Shown here piece by piece: positions 17,122 to 26,967 of a DNA stretch of 64,000 nt. The stretch is from positions 50,101-114,100 of the forward strand of contig DAIMYQ010000003.1 in NCBI GenBank assembly GCA_036734385.1, given 5' to 3'. The notes under the pieces were generated by a model. That model was not told the DNA's origin. It worked only from the letters and a program-made list of their open reading frames with translations, and ran no database searches. The position numbers and the translations under genes were made by a program. Source of the DNA: JAAYPI01 sp036734385 (GTDB lineage: Bacteria > Bacteroidota > Bacteroidia > Bacteroidales > Paludibacteraceae). Position 1 is the first letter of the stretch, and each line of letters begins with the position of its first letter.

Positions 17122-18945
17122 TTGATTGAAATCAATAATAGTTTTACCTTTGTAAACTTAACTTTGTTAAAAAAAGTGGAAAATAATTGGTACCTGAGAT
17201 TAATCTCATGGAGAGAAAAAAATATTAAGAAAAGCAGATTTATTCTTATTTTGAGTTTTCTTGTTGGTGTTTTTACTGCTTTTGCCGCCATTATACTTAA
17301 GGGTGCTATACAACTGATTCGGCATTTGCTTACTACTAATTTTAGTGTAAATGAGGCAAATTATTTGTATTTGGCTTATCCTATCATTGGTATTGCCCTG
17401 ACCGGGCTTTTTGTTCGATACATTGTGAAAGATGATATTAGTCACGGTGTTACGCGTATTTTATTCGCCATTTCTCAGCGAAAGAGTATCCTGAAGCTTC
17501 ATAATATTTGGACATCTATTGTTGGCAGTTCTATTACTATTGGTTTTGGCGGTTCTGTAGGAGCGGAAGCACCAATTGTTTTGACAGGATCATCTATTGG
17601 TTCTAATTTGGGGAAATTCTTCAAAATGGATCAAAAAACCCTTATGTTGCTTGTCGGATGTGGAGCAGCAGGAGCTATTGGCAGTATTTTTAAAGCTCCT
17701 ATTGCAGGGATTATTTTTACCCTTGAGGTTCTGATGCTTGATATGACAGTTACTTCTGTTGTTCCGCTACTTATCTCTTCTGTAACGGCAACAGCAATTT
17801 CTTATTTTTTATTGGGTGATACAGTAATATTTTCCTCACATATTTATCAGCCTTTTTTGCTCGAAAGAATTCCATATCACATTCTATTGGGGATTATTTG
17901 TGGTCTTGTTTCTCTTTATTTTACACGTGGAATGAATAAATTGGAAACATTCTTTCAAGGAATGAAAAATGTTTATGTAAAGTTAATTGTAGGAGGAATT
18001 ATTTTGAGTGCTCTTATTTTTCTTTTCCCTCCTTTATACGGTGAAGGTTATGAGTCTATTTCTGCTCTTTTAAATAATCAACCGCAAACACTATTTGATG
18101 GAACGATGTTTTATCCGATGAAGGATAGCGTTTTGTGGCTTGTTTTATATCTTTCGTTGATTGTTTTCTTCAAAATATTCGCATCCTCTGCCACCAATGG
18201 AGCAGGTGGGGTTGGGGGTATTTTTGCACCTTCTTTATTCATGGGTTGTATTACCGGATTTATTGTAGCGGTGCTCTTAAATGTTTTGGGTGTCGGCATT
18301 GCTCCACAAAATTTTGCTTTGGCGGGCATGGCAGGCCTTATGTCTGGAGTAATGCATGCTCCTCTTACCGGCATATTCCTTATTGCAGAGTTAACAGGTG
18401 GTTATGAATTGTTTATGCCTCTTATGATTGTTTCTGTGGTTTCATACCTCACTATAATATGTTTTGAACCTCATAGTTTGTATGCAATGCGTTTGGCAAA
18501 AAAAGGAGAATTGATGACTCATCACAAAGATAAAGCTGTCCTTAATTTGTTGACGATGGACAACGTAATAGAAACAGATTTGCAACAAGTTGACCCGCAA
18601 CTTACTCTTGGTGAACTAGTGAAAATAATATCTCAGTCAAAGCGAAATATTTTTCCTGTTGTTGATAAAGAAGGCGTTTTTCTTGGTGTCGTTTCTCTTG
18701 AAGAGATAAGAAATATAATGTTTCGTCCTGAACTTTACCAACGATTTGTTGTAAAGAATTTGATGATATCACCTCCCACTCGTGTTTTTGTCGGAGAAGA
18801 GATGGAAGATGTAATGACTAAATTCGAAAAAACACACGCATGGAATTTGCCTGTTTTAGATGGTGATAAATATGTGGGATATGTGTCAAAGTCTAACATT
18901 TTTAATGCTTATAGAAGTGTCCTAATTGATTTTTCTGATGAATAA
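17122..18945 (+). CDS. ClC-family chloride channel/transporter with CBS pair
   Basis: 607 residues from a TTG start at 17122; no ATG lies before the first membrane helix. About ten or more membrane helices follow. The ion-path signatures are G-G-S-V-G-A-E-A-P (the gating glutamate of the usual G-x-E-G-P is kept, although the second glycine is alanine) and G-G-I-F-A-P-S-L-F-M-G. Residues about 470-600 form two CBS domains (N-I-F-P-V-V-D-K-E-G and W-N-L-P-V-L-D-G-D), which bind adenine nucleotides and regulate gating in other ClC proteins. The 5-nt gap to the sugar transferase suggests cotranscription. Exchanger or channel cannot be settled here. Confidence 0.92.
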   Translation: MIEINNSFTFVNLTLLKKVENNWYLRLISWREKNIKKSRFILILSFLVGVFTAFAAIILKGAIQLIRHLLTTNFSVNEANYLYLAYPIIGIALTGLFVRYIVKDDISHGVTRILFAISQRKSILKLHNIWTSIVGSSITIGFGGSVGAEAPIVLTGSSIGSNLGKFFKMDQKTLMLLVGCGAAGAIGSIFKAPIAGIIFTLEVLMLDMTVTSVVPLLISSVTATAISYFLLGDTVIFSSHIYQPFLLERIPYHILLGIICGLVSLYFTRGMNKLETFFQGMKNVYVKLIVGGIILSALIFLFPPLYGEGYESISALLNNQPQTLFDGTMFYPMKDSVLWLVLYLSLIVFFKIFASSATNGAGGVGGIFAPSLFMGCITGFIVAVLLNVLGVGIAPQNFALAGMAGLMSGVMHAPLTGIFLIAELTGGYELFMPLMIVSVVSYLTIICFEPHSLYAMRLAKKGELMTHHKDKAVLNLLTMDNVIETDLQQVDPQLTLGELVKIISQSKRNIFPVVDKEGVFLGVVSLEEIRNIMFRPELYQRFVVKNLMISPPTRVFVGEEMEDVMTKFEKTHAWNLPVLDGDKYVGYVSKSNIFNAYRSVLIDFSDE

Positions 18946-18988
18946 ATGGTTTGTTTTTCGAGAAAAATTCTGTTGATTTTTATCCTGT

Positions 18989-20578
18989 ATGAAAAAAATA
19001 ATTATTGTTTTTTCTTTTCTTTTTCCCTTTTTCTTGATGGCTCAACAACCTAGTTACGAAAGACCTCGTCTTGTCATCGGGATAACTGTTGATGGTTTAC
19101 GTGCCGATTATCTTTCTATGTTTTGGAATGAACTGAGCAAGCAGGGAATAAAAAAAATTATTGAAAACGGGGCATTTTGTCAAAATGTTGGGTATTCCTA
19201 TGAAGCGTTTGACAAAGTAACTGATTTCGCTACTTTTAGCACAGGTGCAGAACCGTATTTGCATGGCATTGTCAATGGCTCTTACTATGACAGACAATCC
19301 AAACAAAAAGTTTCTGTAATAGCTGATAATACAGCGACTCCGATTGCCGGAACAGAACGGGTATCTTCAAGAAAGATGTTAAGTTCTACTGTTGCGGATG
19401 AGTTGCAAATGAATACTATGGAACAGTCTACTGTTATATCGTTGGCGATGGATTCGAAAGCTAGTATTTTGCAAGTTGGTCATCTGGCAGATGCTGTCTT
19501 GTGGATTGATGATGCGAATGGAAACTGGTCAACATCTTCCTCCTATGCTAATCAATTACCTTCTTGGGTGAAAAAAAAGAATGAGCAAAAATCCATTCAG
19601 GATTATATGAAAATGAAATGGGAGCCGTTGTTCCCTATTAATTATTATGTTGTTTCTCAAGCAAAGAACTTTTCAGAAAAGGGCTTTTCTTATTCATTAA
19701 AAGATATTTGTAAGGGTCAAGGTGCATATAAACGATTTAAACAAACACCATTTGCCAATACTTATTTGAGAGAGTTAGCTGTGGATGCCTTATCGAATGA
19801 AAGTTTAGGAAAAGATGTTTTTCCCGATATGCTATTGGTTAACTTTTCCTTAAACTCATTTACTTCCCAAGAAGATGGTCTAACGGTTGAATTGGAAGAT
19901 GCTTACTTGCGTCTTGATAATGATATAAAAATGTTATTAGAGGCAGCAGAGCAGAAGGTTGGAAGAGAGAATTTATTGGTCTACGTTGTTTCTACTCGTG
20001 CAGAAAAGTCTCCGATATCACCTGCCGTACAAAAAAAGATTCCCGGAGGAATTTTCAATTCGTATCGATATATGTCGCTTTTAAATACCTATTTGATGGC
20101 GATTTATGGACAGGAAAATTGGGTGTCAGCCTACGATAAAAGTAATATTTATTTAAATCGACAACGAATTGACGATAAGGGCATTAGTTTGCGTGAAATA
20201 CAAGATAGAACGATGGAGTTTGTGTCTCAAATACCCGGCGTGATGAGTGTAAGTACTTCGTTTATGTTAGAACAGGCATTTGCTGGCGAGGGAAAAACAG
20301 TCTATCCATACAATAAACAATATTCCGGCGATTTGATTCTTTCTTTATATCCCGGTTGGACGGAGGTTGATAAAGATGACAAACCAATAGATTGTAATAA
20401 TACTGTAAACACTTGTGTGCCAATTTATTTTTACGGATGGAAAATAAAACATCAACGTATAAATTCTTATATAAGTGCTATAAATGTTGCCACAACTCTT
20501 TCCGGTTGGTTGCAAATATCCAATCCCAATGCCAATAGAGGTATCCCTATTCCAATTGAATTATTAGAAAGTAAATGA
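18989..20578 (+). CDS. Alkaline-phosphatase-superfamily protein, probably catalytically dead
   Basis: 529 residues with signal peptide ending F-F-L-M-A-Q. The fold is that of PafA-type phosphodiesterases/phosphatases: T-V-D-G-L-R-A-D-Y at 33-41, F-S-T-G-A-E-P-Y-L-H-G at 83-93, E-D-A-Y-L-R-L-D-N-D-I before the centre, and V-P-I-Y-F-Y-G-W near the end. The metal-binding positions look lost. Where active relatives have D-x-x-x-H this protein has N-S-F-T-S-Q; T-A-D-H-G is V-S-T-R-A; and the H of H-V-P-L-I-F-Y-G is C. The nucleophile threonine is displaced or missing. Only the first aspartate (D35) and an N in H-G-I-V-N remain. It is likely a periplasmic or surface protein with a structural or binding role. 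Confidence 0.8.
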   Translation: MKKIIIVFSFLFPFFLMAQQPSYERPRLVIGITVDGLRADYLSMFWNELSKQGIKKIIENGAFCQNVGYSYEAFDKVTDFATFSTGAEPYLHGIVNGSYYDRQSKQKVSVIADNTATPIAGTERVSSRKMLSSTVADELQMNTMEQSTVISLAMDSKASILQVGHLADAVLWIDDANGNWSTSSSYANQLPSWVKKKNEQKSIQDYMKMKWEPLFPINYYVVSQAKNFSEKGFSYSLKDICKGQGAYKRFKQTPFANTYLRELAVDALSNESLGKDVFPDMLLVNFSLNSFTSQEDGLTVELEDAYLRLDNDIKMLLEAAEQKVGRENLLVYVVSTRAEKSPISPAVQKKIPGGIFNSYRYMSLLNTYLMAIYGQENWVSAYDKSNIYLNRQRIDDKGISLREIQDRTMEFVSQIPGVMSVSTSFMLEQAFAGEGKTVYPYNKQYSGDLILSLYPGWTEVDKDDKPIDCNNTVNTCVPIYFYGWKIKHQRINSYISAINVATTLSGWLQISNPNANRGIPIPIELLESK

Positions 20579-20720
20579 AGAAATTATTCTCTATAAGATT
20601 TATGAGGAATTATTTCACTTGAAAACTTTCGTGATTTTTTAGTTTCCTTGAAACTCCCATTAAACATTGTATTTTTATTTTTTTAACACAATAAATAAAA
20701 ATACAAGAAAGATAAACAAT

Positions 20721-20728
20721 TACCTTTG
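20721..20728 (+). promoter_or_regulatory. Promoter -7 box of the RND efflux operon
   Basis: TACCTTTG matches TAnnTTTG 41 nt before the TetR ATG. The upstream 100 nt is nearly all A/T and has no clean -33 TTG. A regulator that binds its own promoter would act here; no obvious palindrome was seen. Confidence 0.55.
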
Positions 20729-20768
20729 TCGCTCCTTTTATGCATTATGTTATATGAATTTCTGAGAA

Positions 20769-21377
20769 ATGGATAATAATATTAAAGAAGATATATTAAA
20801 GGCTGCCTTCACCGCATTCATGAAATATGGAATTCGCAGTGTCAGTATTGATGATATATGTAATGACCTACATATATCAAAAAAAACATTTTATATTTAC
20901 TTTCGCCAAAAAGAAGAGCTGGTATCTTGCGTTTTAGACTCTTTTAGAGAAGAACACAAAATGTGTCAGAAAGAGATGCCTGTAAACGAAAATGGCAATG
21001 TTATTGATAAAATAATGTTGATGAGGGAGGTCGTTTTATCCGGACAGAGTCAAAAAAAACATGAAAAGTTTTTTTATGATTTGGTCAAATATTATCCGGT
21101 TCTTTTTGAGGGTTTTATGCAAGATCAGCGTCAGTTTACTATCAAACTTATTTGTTCTCAATTAGAAGAAGGAATAAAGGAGAGTCTTTTTCGATCAGAC
21201 GTGAATCAATTCTTTTTGTCACAGTTTTTGACTTTTGAGGTGAAATTTTTTATGGATATGTCAGCAAAACAGCCTAGAAAATACAATCGTTCCGAAGCTA
21301 TAAGCTTTTTGATAGACAGTTATTTACGCATAGCTTGCAATGAAAAAGGACTGAAATATTACGAGTCATTGATTTAA
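20769..21377 (+). CDS. TetR/AcrR-family transcriptional regulator
   Basis: 202 residues. The N-terminal helix-turn-helix spans about 8-55: I-L-K-A-A-F-T-A-F-M-K-Y-G-I-R-S-V-S is the family opening and I-S-K-K-T-F-Y-I-Y-F the recognition helix. The ligand-binding half is not conserved with families I know. First gene of a five-gene plus-strand operon, 31 nt before the TolC-like gene. By analogy with AcrR it would repress the pump genes and respond to a pump substrate; the ligand is unknown. Confidence 0.92.
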   Translation: MDNNIKEDILKAAFTAFMKYGIRSVSIDDICNDLHISKKTFYIYFRQKEELVSCVLDSFREEHKMCQKEMPVNENGNVIDKIMLMREVVLSGQSQKKHEKFFYDLVKYYPVLFEGFMQDQRQFTIKLICSQLEEGIKESLFRSDVNQFFLSQFLTFEVKFFMDMSAKQPRKYNRSEAISFLIDSYLRIACNEKGLKYYESLI

Positions 21378-21408
21378 TATCTTTTTTGTAGAAATAAAAA
21401 AAATATAT

Positions 21409-22698
21409 ATGAGAAAAAAAACAATTTTATTTTTATCTATAATGTTGACTTGTAGTGGATTTTTGGGCTTTTCCCAAGATACACTTCGATTAACCTTAGA
21501 AGATGCTAAAAGTTATGCTATGGAAAATAGCAGGACAATAAAGAAAGCGAACATCTCTGTTCAAAAGGCTGAATCTGCTAGATGGCAAGCCATTTCCAGT
21601 ATGTTGCCTCACGTTAATGCTACGTTAGGTTATACTGATTATTTGGGCTATGAAATGTCATTAATGGGACAGACAATTAGTATGAATTCTTATGGAAATC
21701 TTACGGCACAAGCTACAGTCGCTTTGAGCGGAGCACAATTAATCGGCGTTCAAATTAGCAATATTGCAAAAAGTATGTCACAAATAAATGCTTTATCTGA
21801 CGAGTTGACTATTAAAACAAATGTTTCCTCCACGTATTATTCCATTTTGGTAGCAGAAGAATCAAAACGTATTTTACAGGGGAATAAGGATAATGTAAAG
21901 AAGTTGTATGAATCGACCGTGCAGTTGGTAAAAGTAGGAATGGCAGAACAAACCGCGGCAGACCAATTGGAGGTTCAAGTAGGAACAATGGAAAATACCA
22001 TTCGTTCTGTAGAACGAAATATTGAACTCGCGTATAATTCATTGCGATTAATTTTGGGTACAGATGCAAATATACCCATTGCTTTGACTCAAACATTGGA
22101 AAGCTTCACTAATAAGGATGTTGCCTTATCAGTGGCTGGAATGCCCCTTGATTTAAACAATAATTATACGGTGCAATTAGTAAATCAAAATCTGGAATTG
22201 AGCAAGAAACAGGTCAATGTAAATGAATGGGCCTATGCACCATCATTGAGTGCGTATTATCAATATACTAAAAAGACTTATTTCGACAAAGATGCTGGTT
22301 TTGATATGACTCCTCCTAATGTGGTTGGGGTTACATTGAGCATACCTATTTTCTCCAGTGGAGAAAGATATTCTAAAGTGAAACAATCAAAATTTGATTT
22401 GCAAACAAGTGAATTAGAAAAGCAAGAAACTGTTGATGGTTTACTAGTTCAAGAAAAACAACTTCGTTTTAACTTGAAATCTGCTATTGAAACGTATGAG
22501 TTACAGAAGAAGAATTTGGATGTATACCAACGTATATTTGATAAAGCCTCAGAAAAATATCAATATGGAATACTTTCCAGTACAGATTTAACAACCATAA
22601 ACAATAATTTATTGATAGCTCAGAACAGTTACATAAGTGCATTAATGGAAATGCTTACGGCACAAATTAACTTGCAAAAACTTCTTAATAATTTATAA
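21409..22698 (+). CDS. TolC-family outer-membrane efflux channel
   Basis: 429 residues with a signal peptide ending F-S-Q-D. Two outer-membrane-efflux repeats are seen: each starts with coiled-coil helices (A-K-S-Y-A-M-E-N-S at about 33-41; A-Y-A-P-S-L-S-A-Y-Y near the middle, followed by the V-V-G-V-T-L-S-I-P-I-F strand motif). The protein forms the outer-membrane exit duct of the tripartite pump encoded by the next two genes. Spacing is 23 nt to the adaptor gene. Confidence 0.93.
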   Translation: MRKKTILFLSIMLTCSGFLGFSQDTLRLTLEDAKSYAMENSRTIKKANISVQKAESARWQAISSMLPHVNATLGYTDYLGYEMSLMGQTISMNSYGNLTAQATVALSGAQLIGVQISNIAKSMSQINALSDELTIKTNVSSTYYSILVAEESKRILQGNKDNVKKLYESTVQLVKVGMAEQTAADQLEVQVGTMENTIRSVERNIELAYNSLRLILGTDANIPIALTQTLESFTNKDVALSVAGMPLDLNNNYTVQLVNQNLELSKKQVNVNEWAYAPSLSAYYQYTKKTYFDKDAGFDMTPPNVVGVTLSIPIFSSGERYSKVKQSKFDLQTSELEKQETVDGLLVQEKQLRFNLKSAIETYELQKKNLDVYQRIFDKASEKYQYGILSSTDLTTINNNLLIAQNSYISALMEMLTAQINLQKLLNNL

Positions 22699-22721
22699 TG
22701 TAAAAATAAAAAATAAGTAAT

Positions 22722-23744
22722 ATGAATACAATAATTAAACATTTAGTCTCCTTGTCTACAATAGCTCTTGTCTTATCAAGTTGCTCAGGCGACAAGGCGA
22801 AATCTACCGAGACAACGACTAAGAAATTTGAGAATGTGAAAACACAAATTCTTGAAAAAAAACCTATAGCTCGTAATTTGGAGTTTTCAACAACTCTGAT
22901 TGCTTATGACAAAATGGCTGTTGCTCCTACTTCTCCAGGAAGAATTCAAAAAATTTTAGTCGAAGTCGGAACTCGTGTTTCTAAAAATCAGCTTCTGGTT
23001 GAAATGGATAAATCGAATTATCTTCAATCAAAAGTGACTTTTGAAAATTTAGAAACGGATTTTCAGCGTGTGTCAAAGTTGAATGAATCTAATAATATCT
23101 CCAAGCAAGTATATGATCAGACGAAGGCTAAATATGAAGCTGCCAAAACCAGCCTACAAGATTTAGAAAAAAACACGTTTCTTCGGGCTCCCTTTAGCGG
23201 TGTTATTTCCGCTAAAAATTATGAAAATGGAGAGTTGTACAACGGAAATCCAGTGCTTACATTGGTTGATATATCTTCGTTAAAAGCAACTATCAATATT
23301 CCGGAAACGTACTATCCGCTGGTAAGAAAGGGAATGCATGTTGATTTGACTTCTGACATTTATCCGAATCAGACGTTCCCTGCTGCTATAGATATTGTAT
23401 ATCCGACCATTGATGAGTCGACACATACATTTTCTGTACAGTTAAAAGTGCCTAACGCAAAACAGGTGCTTCGTCCGGGTATGTTTGCTCGTGTTGGCAT
23501 GCAGTTAGACAAGATCGAAACCATTACTGTTCCCTACCAGGCTGTTTTGAAATTGCAGGGATCGAATGAACGCTATGTCTTTTTGAATAACAAGGGTATT
23601 GCAAAACGTGTTTCTGTAACCTTGGGTGATCGTTTTGATGATCGGGTGGAAATAATTTCCTCGGAAATAAAACAGGGAGATGAATTGGTCGTATTGGGAC
23701 AAGCTCGTTTGAATGAAGGCTCTAAATTAAATGTTGTAAAATAA
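22722..23744 (+). CDS. RND efflux periplasmic adaptor lipoprotein
   Basis: 340 residues. The signal L-V-L-S-S-C ends in a lipobox cysteine at about 21, so the adaptor is membrane-anchored by lipid, as in AcrA/MexA. Lipoyl-like half-motifs flank a short hairpin (V-A-P-T-S-P-G-R-I and L-R-A-P-F-S-G-V-I-S). A beta-barrel and a membrane-proximal domain (V-P-Y-Q-A-V-L) follow. The helical hairpin is short compared with AcrA. It bridges the pump and the TolC-like channel encoded on either side. Confidence 0.93.
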   Translation: MNTIIKHLVSLSTIALVLSSCSGDKAKSTETTTKKFENVKTQILEKKPIARNLEFSTTLIAYDKMAVAPTSPGRIQKILVEVGTRVSKNQLLVEMDKSNYLQSKVTFENLETDFQRVSKLNESNNISKQVYDQTKAKYEAAKTSLQDLEKNTFLRAPFSGVISAKNYENGELYNGNPVLTLVDISSLKATINIPETYYPLVRKGMHVDLTSDIYPNQTFPAAIDIVYPTIDESTHTFSVQLKVPNAKQVLRPGMFARVGMQLDKIETITVPYQAVLKLQGSNERYVFLNNKGIAKRVSVTLGDRFDDRVEIISSEIKQGDELVVLGQARLNEGSKLNVVK

Positions 23745-23790
23745 TTTTCATCCAAACAATTAATTTGTTTGAAAATAAAAATCTAAATAT

Positions 23791-26700
23791 ATGAGTATTT
23801 ATAAAAGTGCAGTAAATAAGCCGATTACAACAATCCTTATTTTTGTTGCCGTAATAATAATGGGATTGTATTCTTTGGTTCAATTGCCGATTGATCAATA
23901 CCCCGAAATGGAACCTCCTTATGTGTCCGTTATGACAAATTATTCTGGGGCTAATGGTAGTGAGATAGAAACGAATGTGACCAAATTGATGGAAAATAGC
24001 CTTAATTCCATAGACGGATTAAAGAATATTTATTCAACATCTAAGGATAATATGTCTTTGATAACTCTTGAGTTTGAATGGGGAACAAATTTGGACGAAA
24101 CAGTAAATGATGTCCGTTCTGCCATTGATATGGTCTATGATCAATTGCCAGACGGCTGTTCTCGTCCAATGATTTTGAAGTTTAATACCAGTATGATGCC
24201 AATCATGCAATATGCTATTACTGCAGATAAGAGTTATCCTGGATTGGAAAAAATCTTGAATGACAATGTGGTAACTGTTCTCAATAGAATTGATGGCATT
24301 GGAACTATTTCTCTTTCCGGATCTCCCGAAAGGTATGTTTATATTGATTTGGATCCTAATAAAATAGATGCTTATAATCTTAGTCTTGAGGCAGTTGGGA
24401 GTGCTATTGGAAACAACAACCTGACGCTAGCCTCCGGGTCTGTTAAAATGGGAAAAGAACAATATCAATTACGTGTGGAAGGAGAATATGCTGATAGCAA
24501 GGAAATTAATGATATTGTTGTAGCAACGCAAGCTGACGGCAAACAGGTTTTTGTGAGGGATATTGCCACTGTCCGAGATACAATAAAAGATTTAACTCTT
24601 GAGGAAAAAATAAACGGAGAAAATGGTGTTCGCTTAATTATAATGAAGCAATCAGGAGCTAACACCGTGCAAATTGCTAATGATGTTCAAAAAGAATTGG
24701 TGAAGATTCAAAAAACGTTACCTCCGGATATCAAGTTTCAGGTAATTTACGATTCTTCTGAGGTTATCCAAAACTCAGTTTCTGGATTGACTGAAACTAT
24801 TTGGTATGCTCTTATTTTTGTTATATTGGTAGTGCTTTTTTTCTTGGGAAAATGGCGAGCGACGCTTATTATATCACTTTCAATACCAATATCCTTAATA
24901 GCATCTTTTATTTACTTGAAGTTTGCCGGAAGTTCACTTAATATTATATCGTTGGCGTCTCTTTCCATTGCTATTGGTTTGGTTGTTGATGATGCCATTG
25001 TGGTTCTCGAGAATATTGATAAACACATAGAAAGAGGATCCAGTCCGAGAGAGGCTGCTATTTACGCAACCAATGAAGTTTGGGTTTCTGTTTTAGCAAC
25101 AACATTGGTTCTTGTAGCCGTATTTGTTCCGCTTACTATGGTAGGTGGAATTGCCGGAATTTTCTTTAAAGAATTAGGATGGATTGTGACCATTGTAATT
25201 TGCACTTCTATGCTTGTTGCCATTACTCTTGTTCCTATGTTGTCTTCAAGTTTGCTAAAAGTACGGGATAAAGAAAAGGAGGAAGAATATTCTAAAAAAC
25301 ACCGTTTTACGTACAAGAATACGGTGATGAAGTGGCTTGCTGCACTTGATCATTTTTATGCGAATGCATTGCGAGTGTGTTTAAAGCATAAGAGAATAAC
25401 TATAATAGCAGCTGTTCTTTTCTTTATTTGTTCAATAGTACCCGTTGGAATGGGTCTTATTGGTGCCGATTTTATGCCACAAACCGATGAAGGTCGGCTT
25501 TCTTTGACAATTGAATTACAAAGGGGTACTCGTGTGGAAGAAACGATCAAGACAGCTCGTGATATTGAAAAAAGAATTAAAAGATTGGCACCTGAAGTTC
25601 TTGTCATCTCAACATCAACAGGGTCAAGCGACGAATCGGGCTTCTCTTCCCTGTTCAGTTCTTCTTCAAATAACAAAATTACAATGACCATTCGTACAAC
25701 AAAAAAATATGAACGGAAGCGTTCCATTTTTGATATTGCGGAGAAAATAAGAAAAGAATTGGATACCATGCCTGAAGTTATAACCTATACCGTTTCATCG
25801 GCAGGGAATATGGGCAATATGAGTCGTAATACCGTAGATGTTGAAATCTATGGACATGATTTTGATCAGACTAATGCTTTGTCCGCAAAATTAGAGAAAC
25901 GTATCGAATCTTTAAAGGGTGCTAGAAATGTTGATATCGATAGAGAGGAGGACCGTGCAGAATTACAGGTTATTTTGGATAAGGAAAAATTAGCTCTTCA
26001 TGGATTAAATGCCGCTACTGTGGCTACCTATATTCGTAATCGTATAAATGGTCAGACAGTAGGATACCTCAAAGAAGATGGAGAAGAGTATAATATAGTT
26101 GTCCGATTGAAAGAAATTAATCGTAATAGCATTACAGCTCTTGAAGAACTAACCTTCATGACACCACAAGGACAAAAACTTAAACTTAAAGAGTTAGGTC
26201 AAATAAAAGAATACTGGTGTCCTCCTAATATTATTAGGAAAAGAAGGGAACGGGTTGTTACCATTTCTACAACACCTGTAAATGTTTCTCTATCAGAGTT
26301 AGCAACGAGTATTCAGAAGGAAATTGATAAAATTGATCTGCCACAGGGAGTCCAGATTAAAGTAGGTGGTGATTTTGAGGATCAACAAGAATCCTTTGGA
26401 GATATAGGTCTTATATTTATACTAATTCTCCTACTGGTATATATTGTTATGGCATCACAATTTGAGTCTTTTTCCAAACCATTTATTATCATGATGGCTA
26501 TCCCGTTTGCCATTTCCGGGGCAATATTTGCATTGCTTATATCCGGAACATCTCTTAATATGATTGGAGCTTTAGGCGTTGTCCTTTTGGCGGGCATTGT
26601 GGTTAAAAACGGTATTGTTCTTGTGGACTATATTAACTTGATGAGAGATAGAGGTTACGAATTGCACGAAGCTATTGCTCTTTCAGGACAATCTCGTCTT

Positions 26701-26964
26701 CGTCCCGTATTGATGACTTCTTTAACGGCTATTTTGGGTATGATTCCAATGGCGTTGAGTACCAGCGAGGGCTCTGAAATGTGGGTTCCTATGGGAACGG
26801 TGATTATTGGTGGTCTGACTGTGTCGACCTTTGTGACATTGATAATTGTACCCGTTCTTTACGCCATATTTTCTCGTCATGGAGAACGTGACAAAGAAGA
26901 AAAAGTACGTAAGACGTTTATATTCTTTGATTTGCCGGATGAAAAACAAAATAAAATAAACTAA
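23791..26964 (+). CDS. RND (HAE1-type) proton-driven efflux pump
   Basis: 1057 residues, the standard length. Twelve membrane helices and two large periplasmic loops are visible. The proton relay is intact: D400 and D401 in G-L-V-V-D-D-A-I-V-V, and the lysine of V-V-K-N-G-I-V-L-V-D-Y. The N-terminal P-I-T-T-I-L-I-F and Q-L-P-I-D-Q-Y-P motifs are typical of multidrug (AcrB-like) members, not of metal-exporting CzcA pumps. A serine-rich stretch (F-S-S-L-F-S-S-S-S-N) sits in the second loop. Substrates may be drugs, bile acids or lipids. The next gene begins 3 nt after the stop. Confidence 0.96.
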   Translation: MSIYKSAVNKPITTILIFVAVIIMGLYSLVQLPIDQYPEMEPPYVSVMTNYSGANGSEIETNVTKLMENSLNSIDGLKNIYSTSKDNMSLITLEFEWGTNLDETVNDVRSAIDMVYDQLPDGCSRPMILKFNTSMMPIMQYAITADKSYPGLEKILNDNVVTVLNRIDGIGTISLSGSPERYVYIDLDPNKIDAYNLSLEAVGSAIGNNNLTLASGSVKMGKEQYQLRVEGEYADSKEINDIVVATQADGKQVFVRDIATVRDTIKDLTLEEKINGENGVRLIIMKQSGANTVQIANDVQKELVKIQKTLPPDIKFQVIYDSSEVIQNSVSGLTETIWYALIFVILVVLFFLGKWRATLIISLSIPISLIASFIYLKFAGSSLNIISLASLSIAIGLVVDDAIVVLENIDKHIERGSSPREAAIYATNEVWVSVLATTLVLVAVFVPLTMVGGIAGIFFKELGWIVTIVICTSMLVAITLVPMLSSSLLKVRDKEKEEEYSKKHRFTYKNTVMKWLAALDHFYANALRVCLKHKRITIIAAVLFFICSIVPVGMGLIGADFMPQTDEGRLSLTIELQRGTRVEETIKTARDIEKRIKRLAPEVLVISTSTGSSDESGFSSLFSSSSNNKITMTIRTTKKYERKRSIFDIAEKIRKELDTMPEVITYTVSSAGNMGNMSRNTVDVEIYGHDFDQTNALSAKLEKRIESLKGARNVDIDREEDRAELQVILDKEKLALHGLNAATVATYIRNRINGQTVGYLKEDGEEYNIVVRLKEINRNSITALEELTFMTPQGQKLKLKELGQIKEYWCPPNIIRKRRERVVTISTTPVNVSLSELATSIQKEIDKIDLPQGVQIKVGGDFEDQQESFGDIGLIFILILLLVYIVMASQFESFSKPFIIMMAIPFAISGAIFALLISGTSLNMIGALGVVLLAGIVVKNGIVLVDYINLMRDRGYELHEAIALSGQSRLRPVLMTSLTAILGMIPMALSTSEGSEMWVPMGTVIIGGLTVSTFVTLIIVPVLYAIFSRHGERDKEEKVRKTFIFFDLPDEKQNKIN

Positions 26965-26967
26965 AAT

